A stretch of 64,000 bases of DNA from Salvelinus alpinus (lineage: Eukaryota > Chordata > Actinopteri > Salmoniformes > Salmonidae). Position numbers and translations under genes: made by a program. The stretch spans positions 30,071,106-30,135,105 of the forward strand of contig NC_092100.1 of NCBI RefSeq assembly GCF_045679555.1, in the 5' to 3' direction. Position 1 is the first letter of the stretch, and the number at the start of each line of letters is the position of its first letter. The notes beneath the pieces are model-generated. The model was not told where the DNA came from. It was given only the letters and a program-made list of their open reading frames with translations, and searched no databases. Shown here piece by piece: positions 9,425-21,400 of this stretch.

Positions 9425-12400
9425 CTGCAGGGAGAGAGACAGAGGGGGAGTTCAGTTAAGACACAAGCAGCTCAGGAATACAGAAAAACAAGTCTATCAT
9501 TAACACACTCACACATTGACACTCACATCTACTGTTTCTCTGCTCAAATGTGATAATACAGTGATGATACACTGCAATATATAATTAAAATTGAATGTCA
9601 TACATTTTCAGGTTTGTCTGGGGTAAGTCTAAGACATAAGGCCTTATGCATTCATGCCAATAACAATAAGTCCACAACAATAAATATCAAGGTATGTGCT
9701 TTCCCTGACTGTTCCTGCTCTACATTGAACAGATCTCTCCCCAGTAGGTTCCCTTGCATTAAGGGCTCCCCATCCATCCCAGACACATGGCACTATGCCA
9801 GCATCCCTCTCCAACCTGGACTCAGAGCATTTCGTATTATTCCTACGTATATCCAAGACACTCCATTTAGTACAATATGCTATGTTTTGTATGGTATGTA
9901 TTCATTTGTGGATGTCCATCACCAATTTCATATGATATGTTACGAATTACAATTCGTATGATATGTTACGGATAATAGCTAGGTGGCTAATGTTAGCTGG
10001 GTTAGGGTTAGGGTTCAGTTTAGGAGTTAGGTTAAACGGTTAGGGTTAGGGGAAGGGTTAGCTAAAAGGGTTATCTTTAGGTGAAGTGTTAGTTAAAATA
10101 GTTAAGGTTAGGAAAAGGGTTAGCTAACATGCTAAGTAGTTGGAAAGTAGCAAAAAAGTAGTAAGTAAGCTAAAATGCTAAAGTTGTCTGTGATGAGATT
10201 TGAACTCGCAACTTTTGTGTTACTATGCCCACCCATCAACCCCGAACCAACCACCCTCCTTTTGTTTTGCCTTATGTAAGCATCTGTCTTATGTAACCAT
10301 AGCAAACGTAACATATCATACTAAATCGAGTGTCTCGGATTTATGTACAGAACAATATGAAATTCTCTGAGACCTGGTTGCCCTCTCAGGAGACTAACCT
10401 GGCACAGCAACAGTGGACACAGCCTCAGGCTGGCACAGAGTGTCCACTTTAACATGTTGAAAGGCCTTGGAGGACGCAGTCTGGAGGTGTCTGAGGACAG
10501 AGGTGGAGGGCATAAGATCACACAAAGACAGACGTGGACATATGCATGCCCACTCACTTCTTCAGTATTCCCCATAGATTATATTGTGAGCAGTAAAATA
10601 TTAATGAGAACATACAAGATAAAGACGCATTACAGCCTCAGCACATCCCCAAAAACATCAATAAGTAATTATGTCAGCCTTATTCTAGCTGTAGCTAGAT
10701 TACACTACTGCTACTCTCTGTTCATCATATATGCATAGTCACTTTAACCATATCTACATGTACATACTACCTCAATCAGCCTGACTAACCAGTGTCTGTA
10801 TGTAGCCTCGCTACTTTTATAGCCTCGCTACTGTATATAGCCTGTCTTTTTTACTGTTGTTTTATTTCTTTACTTACCTATTGTTCACCTAATACCTTTT
10901 TTGCACTATTGGTTAGAGCCTGTAAGTAAGCATTTCACTGTAAGGTCTACACCTGTTGTATTCGGCGCACGTGACAAATAAACTTTGATTTGATTTGATT
11001 CCTGCTGCTGTAGAGTCACATCTGGTGGTCTGTGCCGTTTAAGATGAGGGAGGACGATTCTTTTTTGTTTTTATTACAGCATATTGGATGACTGTCATTC
11101 ATATTCCATTCACCCAGCTCAATGTAACGTCGATAGGTTTAGGCTACTACATTATACTCACATTTTCCCTATAGCCATCATGAGGTTGTTACAACCTAGC
11201 CTATGAATGAAAGTTTACAACATACTGTAGGTGCACACATGTCAAGATACATTTTTTAAGTGACAGACAGTGACACATGGACAGACAGTGCATCTAGCTC
11301 ATCTAGGGTGTAATCATTAGTACAACCATTGCACATTAGAGTTTCTATTGGACAAATTCAGGGGTGTTTATCCCTGTTTTATTCCGTTTGCTTCTGTTTA
11401 AGAAACGTTTTTCAACAGAATTGGCAGAATGAATAAACCCTGATCGCACGTAAACACAGTTCACTTTCATAGCAGCCATGTTGTATTTCTTCTCGCATTT
11501 ATGCACGCTCCTCCTCTCACCTTTTCCCTTCACTTGTGGACTTCAATGCACAACACATGTGACCAAGCGAAAAAACCTTTACAAGCCAAACCATATAATA
11601 ACCGCTACACACAGCCTACATCGTTGTCACCATATTAGCTAAAGTAACGTCATAGTCAACATAGCTAATAGAATTAACGTGTTACTAAACATGCTACAAT
11701 CATTTGTACAGTATACAGTTAGTAAGCAGTTTAGCAGTTACACCGGTGGGCCCCGGTGACAATAAATGAATAAAACCAAAAGCTTACCCTGACTTGGAAA
11801 AGTCATAGTATTGTGTTGGATAGTCATAGTTAGCTAGCTAACATACATCCCTCTGTTTGAGCCAGATGTTTGAGTAGGGTAAACTGTCTAGCTGCATTTG
11901 CTAGCTAAGTAAGTGAAAGTGACGATGAAAAATATTTTTTTCAGAAATGAATTACTGTTTTTCTCTCTCTTTAAGTCAACTACTCACCACATTTCATGTA
12001 CTGCAGTGATAGCTAGCTGTAGCTTATGCTTTCAGTACTAGATTAATTCTCTGATCCTTTGATTGGGTGGACAACATATCAGTTCATGCTGAAAGAGCTC
12101 TGATAGGTTAAAGGACGTCCTCCGGGAAGTTGTCATAATTACTGTGTAAGTCTATGGAAGGGGGTGAGAACCATGAGCCTCCTAGGTTTTGTATTGAAGT
12201 CAATGTACCCAGAGGAGGACGGAAGCTAGCTGTCCTCTGGCTACACCATGGTGCTACCATACAGACTGCATTTTTTCTCATTTTTTTTTCTATTTAACCA
12301 TTATTTATCTAGGCAAGTCAGTTAAGAACAAATTCTTATTTACAATGACGGCCTAGGAACAGTGGGTTAACTGCCTTGTTCAGGGGAAGAATGACAGATT

Positions 12401-15400
12401 TTTACCTTGTCAGCCATTGAGACTATTGTAGACCTGAATAGCAGAACAGTGTATTTGATCAGTTATTTGGTGACGTGAATATATTTAATATAGTCTTATC
12501 TAAAAATTATAACTTTTAAAATGTTTCACTATTTTTATTTTTATGAAATTCACTGAGGAGGATGGTCATCCTCTTCCTCCTCTGAGGAGCCTCCACTGAC
12601 CTCAGGAGTCTACTTAACCAAAGACTGACTCCAGATGTTACCTTAGTATGAACAACAAAAACACTAAGCAACGATGGCTCTTCTGTATTCATCTACTCAA
12701 TCATGTAAGAAATACACACACAGTGCATAGTGAGTCTACACATCCCTTGCACAGTCTTCACATTTTGCTGCCTTAAAATATATATTTTAAATTAATTAGG
12801 TTTTGTACTCCACACTTCCAAAGTTTAAGAAAAAGTATAGGATATTTTCCAAATTAATGATTTACATATATTTTTAAAGGATGTCTTGATTGCTTATGTC
12901 TTCACACCCCAGAGTTAATACTTGGTGGAAGCACCTTTGGCAGCCATTACAGCTGCAAAACATTTTGAATAAGATTCTACCAACTTTGGGTGGTGGACAA
13001 TTCCTGATACACATGGGAAACTATTGAGCGTGAAAAACCCAGCAGCGTTGCAGTTCTTGACACAAACCGGTGTGCCAGGCATTTACTACCATACCCCGTT
13101 CAAAGGCACTTAAATCTTTTGTCCTGACCATTCACCCTCTGAATGGCACACATACATAATCCATGTCTCAATTCTCTCAAGGCTTAAAAATCCTTCTTTA
13201 ACCTGTCTCCTCCCCTTCATCTACACTGATTTGAAGTGGATTAAACAACTGACATTAATAAGGGACCATAATGTAGATTTCATCTGGATTCACCTGGTCA
13301 GTCTATGTCATGGAAAGAGCGGTGTTCATAATGTTTTGTACACTCAGTGTATATCTATTGTTTTTGTCAAAATTGTTCAAGTTCAGTAAATTTGGTTGGG
13401 AGTCGTTGATGGATAGCAATATTCAAACCTTGTCTCTGGAATGAGACTGGACAATTCAGGAACACACAACACCTATTGGAAAGCCATTCCAGTGTGTCTT
13501 TGGCATGAAAATGTGTGCAATTGTCACGCTAAAAAAGAAAACTATCCCAGGGGTTAGGTATCTAGAAGACTGAGGCAGGGTTTCCTCTAACTTTTTTTAT
13601 CTGGCCTTTGCTCCTTTGATATTTATTTTTATCCTGACATTTCCCCCCCCCCCCCCCCGCAGTCCCTGCTGATGACAAGCATACCCATAACGTGATGCTG
13701 CCACCAGAATACTTGAAAATATAGAGGTTAAAAAACATTGCATTCATGCCACATTACGGGGTCTGTATGACAAAGTGAAAATAATAAAGCCTGTAAAAAA
13801 TAAAATAAACAACAAAATCATCCATTCTGTTTCCAACAAGGCCGCTAAGTAATACTGCAAAACAACCCGGCAAAGACACTTTTTGGCCTAAATTAAAAAC
13901 TACAGGCTTGGGGCACATCCAATACAACTGCATTTTCAAGTATTGTGGTGACAGCATCACGTTATGGGTATGCATGTCACCTCCCGGGATTGGGGAGTTT
14001 GTCAGGATCTAAAGAAATATGAAAGCAGCAAAGCCTAGTTAAAAAGTTAGAGGAAAACCCGCCTCTGTCTTCTGAAAACCTAACCCTGGGATATAGTTTT
14101 ATTTTTCAGCAGGACAATTACAATTTTCAATGCCAAAGACAAACCAGAATGGCTTTTCCAAGAGGTGTTGAGTGTTCATGCCTCAGTCCTGACTTAAATC
14201 TGCTTGAAAGTCAGAGACAAGGTTTGAATATCCATCATCCATCAATGACTCCCAAGTAAACTTACTGAGCTTGAGCAATTTTGACAAAAACAGTGGATAA
14301 ATGTTTCCCTAAGAGTTGTGCAAAGTTGGTCAAATCTTATTCACAGATGTAATGGCTGCCAAAGTATTAACTCGGGTGTGAAGACATACGCAATCAAAAC
14401 GTCTTTGTTTTGTTATTTTTATTCCTTTGGAAAATGTTTTATACTTTTTCTTTAACTTGAAAGTGTGTAGTAGGTTGTGTAGATCGGTAGAATTTTTTTT
14501 TTGAATCCCTTTTGAGATTAAGTTTTAAAGCAGAAAAATGTAAGGGCTGTGTAGACTTTCACTAGCGACTGTATCTCATAAAAGAACGGTGCATACAAAA
14601 TAGTAGTTATTCACTAATTCGGATCAGATGTAGATAATGGTACAAAAATATCAAATTATTGTGCATTATTGATTCCATATTTTCTGTGAATTGGACCTAT
14701 GGGATTATAAGAAGACCAATGAGTCAAGGTTCAGGAGATGTGGGAGAGAGAGGAACGAGGTCAAATCTGACACATATCTAGCTCTTACTTTTTCCACTCC
14801 TCCTCTCCATCCCAGAACTCATACACCACGAAGGAGAGTCCATCTGGCAGCCGCACTGCAGTCACACTGAGGAAGAAAGGAATAAAAAAGAAAGAGAGTA
14901 AGACATTGGAAAGTCAATAATGGGCAGTGGACATTGGAGAACTATGAACTATTCTAATAGAGTTAATTGCCAATAAGCATATGTGGTAGTAGTTATGTGT
15001 GGTAGTTAAGCAAAGAAACACTTGCACACCACATAAACCATAGCAGTAGACACCCATAGTCACTTGACTTTAGCTCCACTCACTTCCCACCCATTATCTT
15101 CCACTGGAGGGCAGTAGTGGTTCAGATGGATGAGTTGTGCCTCGGGTTTAGTGCAGTAGAACAGTTCTACTGTATGAGCTGGGTTTTATAATTGCTTCCA
15201 TCACAGTGGAGCTCACAACTCCACTGGAGAGACTCCTGACATGTCTTATTGACCGGCTGAATGCTTCCATTACGGCTAGCAGCTATCTGTCGGAGGTAAC
15301 ATCTATATTAGACCACTACATTGTTTCATTTGATGGGCAGATGCTGTGCAAGGCTCAACAATCACCTTAATCAAACCAAAGAAACATTATGTCCAAGTCA

Positions 15401-18400
15401 GTGTGTGTCCATCTTAAAGAAAGCTGTGGACAGTGGGAGGTTGATTGAGTGTGGGTCTGTGCATTCATTTGTGTGCTTCCTTCAAATAACTTTGCCAGCG
15501 TTTGTGTGTATCTGAGTCTGTGAGTTCAATGACTAAAAAGGAGGACATATTCTTATGGAGTTTGACAGGATGTATTAGTACCATATATAAGCACTTATAG
15601 GAACCAAGAGTAAAGAGATGAGAGGGAGGAAAAGAAAGTGTCAGACCTAGATTGTGGTGGTGTGAGTGAGTCTAGAAAAGAGACAAGCAAATTGCCTATT
15701 GAGCAGCAGCAGTAGAAGCAGTACAGACTCAGCGCCCAATTCCTCAGTGATAAATTATTCACCGTCCCTACGTGCATTATGATGAGATTACAAAACGCTG
15801 CTGACAACACGCGGCCCATTTCCTGGACTTGGCTCCAGGGAGTCGCTCTGAAACGGACTGTAGAGGAACTCGTCCTTTTGAACTGAGTCTTACGAGTCCT
15901 AAGAATCTGCTGCTACATTGATTCGCATGATAGGAAATAAGATACATTTGTACATTTGAAGTCGGAAGTTTGCATACACCTTAGCCAAATACATTTAAAC
16001 TCAGTTTTTCACAATTCCTGACATTTAATCCTCATAAAAATTCCCTGTCTTAGGTCTGTTAGGACCACCACTTGATTTTAAGAATGTGAAATGTCAGAAT
16101 AATAGTAGAGAAAATTATTTATTTCGGCCCCTTTGCGACCAAGCTTTAACTTCCTGACTGATGTATTGAGATTTTGCTTCAATATATCTGCATAATTTTC
16201 CTTACTCATGATGTCATCTATTTTGTTAAGTGCACCAGTCCCTCCTGCGGCAAATCACCCCCACAACATGATGCTGCCACCCCCGTCCTTCACGGTTGGG
16301 ATGGTATTCTTCGGCTCGCAAGCGTCCTCCTTTTTCCTCCAAACATAACGATGGTCATTATGGCCAAACAGTTCTATTTTTGTTTCATCAGACCACAGGA
16401 CATTTCTCCAAAAAGTACGATCTTTCTCCCCGCAGTTGCAAACCGTAGTCTGGCTTTTTTATGGCGGTTTTGGAGCAGTGGCTTCTTCCTTGCTGAGTGG
16501 CCTTTCAGGTTATGTTGATATAGGACTCGTTTACTTCGGATATATATACTTTTGTACCTGTATCCTCCAGTATCTTCACAAGGTCCTCTGCTGTTGTTCT
16601 GGGATTGATTTGCACTTTTCGCACCAAAGTACGTTCTTCTCTAGGATACCTTCCTGAGCGGTATGACGGCTGCGTGGTCCCATGGTGTTTATACTTGCGT
16701 ATTATTGTTTGCACAGATGAACGTGGTACCTTCAGGCATTTGGAAATTGCTCCCAAGGATGAGCCAGACTTGTGGAGGTCTTCAATTTTTTTCCTGAGGT
16801 CTTGGCTTATTTCTTTTGATTTTCCCATGATGTCAAGCAAAGAGGCACTGAGTTTGAAGGTAGGCCTTGAAATACATCCACAGGTACACCTCCAACTGAC
16901 TCAAAATATGACAATTAGCCTATCAGAAGCTTCTAAAGCCATGACATAATTTTCTGGAATTTTCCAAGCTGTTTAAAGGCACAGTCAATTTAGTGTATGT
17001 AAACTTCTGACCCACTGGAATTGTGATACAGTGTATTATAAGTTAAATAATTTGTCTGTAAACAATTGTTGGGAAAATGACTTGTGTCATGCACAAAGTA
17101 GATGTCCTAACCGACTTGCCAAAACTATAGTTTGTTAACAAGAAATTTGTGGAGTGGTTGAAAAACAAGTTTTAATGACTCCAACCTAAGTGTATGTAAA
17201 CTTCTGACTTCCACTGTACATGTCATCTTCTCTACAATGCAGCTCTTGATAAAGAAATATCCTCGCTACGACAGCAGTGCTCTAGTGTACTTGGAGGTTG
17301 TGTAGTAGGCTACCTCAGAGCAAAAGATCAGAGGCTCTGTCCAGCTAAACCCAGCTTTCTCTAATCTGCTCAACCCTATTTTCCACTCCATGGTCCCTTG
17401 TCACATGGAGATTCCTCCTGGTTGATGATGGTTGTGGCGAGGCAGAGGAGAACAGCGTGTCTAACAGGTTTATCCGGCGGCCAGACACCTTTCACAGGTC
17501 TGATTGCCTCTTCAGTCCACATGCAGCACATCCTTTCTCTGTCAGATGGATTCTCAACCATTACTAACCTGCACACACCAGCACTCAGAGGCTCTCTGTC
17601 TCTCCCTAAACCAAGGTCACTGTAATGTTGACTTATTTGTCCTCTTTATTTTCTCATATCTATTCATGTTCTCTCCCCTGAGCTTCCTGCCATTATACCG
17701 GGGGATGGGTTAAGTACCTTGCTGAGCATTGTGACAAAACAAGCATTATGAAGGCACAGCCCATCACTCCAGAGATGAATATGAGGATTTGTAAAGGCAT
17801 GACACAATTGTGTTAACAGAGAAATGTGTCAGTGCAGTCAAGCATCAGTCTCGCATATTAAATTGTGTATTAAGGATTGCTAAAGTACTTGAGCAGGGTT
17901 CCACAAATAACCAGTTAGGTTGGGAATAGATCAGCCATAAATAAAACACACACACAGCAGACAAAAGGTCACTATTATGAAAGATTGACAATGACAGATA
18001 AAGGGAAATAGGTGGACCCACTGGAAGCAGTCTCTTTGGGCAGAGACATTCTTCAGGTACTGCTTCAGGGCCTCGCAGAACTCTCCCAGCTGCTTCTGGG
18101 ATACCGCCATCTCCTGACGAATCAGGTACAGGGACTGGGGGAGAGAAAGACAAAGGAAGAGAGAGGGGTTGAGAAAAAGAGGTAGATAAAAACAGAGAGA
18201 GGTAACAAAAGCCAATCGTGTGATGGGAATGCTCTATGGAGTGCTTGCAGTGTGCCATATAACCATGGTATTGCAGATTACCATTTTTGCCAGGTCAGTT
18301 GCCAATAGAAAGTAATGGCTAAGGCTAATCCAGCAATATCAAGTAGGATATTCCCACTGAATATAAGCATTAGGAAAGATCTTAGGCATATGAAAGAACT

Positions 18401-21400
18401 GATTATTGTCATACCCCTCTCTTACTGTATAAACAAAACTAATTTGCATAATGTTTGTGCTATCTTTAGGGACAGTTCATAATTTACTGGGGTGAGGGGG
18501 GTCCAAAATAGGGGAGGGTTGTCTAATAAATATTTTTTGCTTTGGGGAGGGTAGTGCATTTTTTCCTGGGTTTACATTCGCCCTTTTGCAAGTGTTGGTT
18601 CGCCCCCCCGAACCAACACTTGCACTTGATCCCCCCCCCCCGGCTTTGCTGATAGCTAATTTATTGAGGAAAAGTGTACTTACTATGCCAGTAATATTTG
18701 GTTGTCCCACCTAGCTATCTTTTTTTATTTATGGGAACAGCAGTTTAATATGGTTATTCAAGTGTTGTACAGTTTGTCCACAGTAAAGGAACTCCTCAGT
18801 ACTCCTCTTTGATTGATATTGTCTCTGACAACAAGCTGCTGCTGTTGGAGCTGGTTGCCATGGAGCCGTTTCCGGGGTCAGCAAGGCTGGAAGGGGTAAG
18901 GGTCAGGGTGGTTGTGGTCTTAGAGGCCTGCTGGTACAGCTGGATCTTCTTGGTAATCTTCCTCTCCTTGGCTCACCTGTTTTGGAACCAGATCTGTACC
19001 TGTCTCTCTGAGAGGATGAGGCTCAGGGCCAGCTCTGTCTTCCTCCTGATGGTGATGTAGCGGCTGTTCTGGAACCAGATCTGTACCTGTCTCTCTGAGA
19101 GGCTGAAGCCCAGGGCCAGCTCTGTCTTCCTCCTGATGGTGATGTAGCGGCTGTTCTGGAACCAGATCTGTACCTGTCTCTCTGAGAGGCTGAAGCCCAG
19201 GGCCAGCTCTGTCTTCCTCCTGATGGTGATGTAGCGGCTGTACTGGAACCAGATCTGTACCTGTCTCTCTGAGAGGCTGAAGCCCAGGGCCAGCTCTGTC
19301 TTCCTCCTGATGGTGATGTAGCGGCTGTACTGGCACTCCTTCTCTAGCTCTAGGCGCTGCTGGTATGTGTTCACCACCCTGTACTTTCCTTGCTGGAAAG
19401 TCCTGTACTGGATGAATGTACATTGTGTTTGATTCAGTCGTACGAGTTTCTTCTCTCTGAGTACTGCCCAGCAGGTGAGTTGAGTGATGGAAGAGCTCCC
19501 GGCCCCGGAGGCAGGATGGATGTCAGATCTGGGGAACCACACGGTGACCACTCCTCCCGTGGAGATGCGAAGTAAGCGGATTTCCCCACTTCCCTGTCGT
19601 CTGGGCATGCGGGTCATTCATGCATGTGAAGTCATGATAACCACTGAAATTCGTATATTGCATTAAGTTCTGACTGTTCAGCGTTTGAGTCGGGAATTTG
19701 AGTACTTTCCGTGGTCTTTATCCAGCAAGTAACTCACGTACATCTCAATGAATTAACTCCTCTGCGCATGGTAATCCCAAAATTTATAACATCAATTCTT
19801 TAGAAATTCCTAGAAATCTATCTATGCGACTTGACCTCCTGTAACCTACGACGCACCTGTTGACGCACCTTACCCCACTTTTTTTTTTTTATAAAAGAAA
19901 AAAACCGAGTGGGTGGATCAGCTTTAATATTGTAAATAGATTGTGGCTTCTATCAATGTAATTGTCTGCATAATTTCCAATCCTGCATGTATATATTTAT
20001 ATAGAGTACCAGTCAAAATGTTCTTTATTTGTACTATTTTCTACATTGTAGAATAATAGTGAACACATCAAAACTATGAAATAACACATATGGAATCATG
20101 TAGTAACCAAAAAAAGTGTTAAACAAATCAACATCTATTTTAGATTCTTCAAAGTAGCCACCCTTTGCATTGATGACAGCTTTGCACACTCTTGGCATTC
20201 TCTCAACCAGCTTCATGAGGTAGTCACCTAGAATGCATTTCAATTAACAGGTGTGCCTTGTTAAAAGTAAATTTGTGGAAATTCTTTCCTTTTTAATGCG
20301 TTTGAGCCAATCAGTTGTGTTGTGACAAGGATGGGGTGGTATACAGAAGATAGCCCTATTTGGTAAAAGACCCAGTCCATATTTTGTCATGAACAGCTCA
20401 AATAAGCAAAGAGAAACGACAGTCCATATCATTAATTTAAGTAATGAAGGTCAGTCAATACGGAAAACTTTGAAAGTTTCTTCAAGTCCAGTCGCAAAAA
20501 CCATCAAGCGCTATGATGAATTTGGCTCTCATGAGGTTCACCACAGGAAAGGAAGACCCAGAGTCACCTCTGCTGCAGAAGATAAGTTCATTAGAGTTAC
20601 CAGCCTCAGAAAATGCAGCCCAAATAAATGCTTCACAGAGTTCAAGTAACAGACACATCTCAACATCAACTGTTCAGATGAAACTGCGTGAATCAGGCCT
20701 TCATGGTCGAATTGCTGCAAAGAAACCACTACTTAATGAAAAGAGCACAGAGAGGGCTGCCTCGCTTCTAGTCCTTAGGAAACTTTGCAGTAATTTTGTT
20801 TTTTTACATTGTTAGCCCAGAAAATATTGTGTTATTACATACAACCGGGAAGAACTATTGGATATCAGAGTGGCGTCAACTTACCAGCACTACGACCAGG
20901 AATACAACTTTCCCAAAGCGGGGCAACCCAGGGCATTTGAACTGATTCCAGAGGCCGACCTAAAACAACGCCGCTGGAGGAGAGGGAGTCGGTTCGGTCT
21001 TCTAGTCAGATGTCGGAGACACGCACACCACCCACCGCTTCCGAGTATATTACTCGCTAATGTCCAGTCCTTAGATAACAAAGTTGATAAAATCAGGGCA
21101 CGGGTTGCTTTCCAGAGGTACATCAGGGATTGTAACATACTCTGTTTCACGGAAACATGGCTCTCTCAGGATATGCTGTCGGAGTCGGTACAGCCACCGA
21201 GATTCTCAGTACATCACACTGACAGGAATAAAAATCTTCCTGGGAAGAAGAAGGGCAGGGGTGTATGTTTCATGATTAACGATTCATGGTGTAATTGTAA
21301 CAACACCTGACCTACAATTCCTCACAATCAAATGCCGACTGTATTATCTCCCAAGAGAATTCTATTCGTTTATTGCCACAGCCGTGTATATCCCCCCTCA

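Noticed and set aside
18973..19617. A real 214-residue multi-homeodomain protein
   Set aside because: The long open frame starts out of frame with the cdx N-terminus, ends at the stop within the homeodomain and has no intact first part, so expression is unlikely without transcript evidence.
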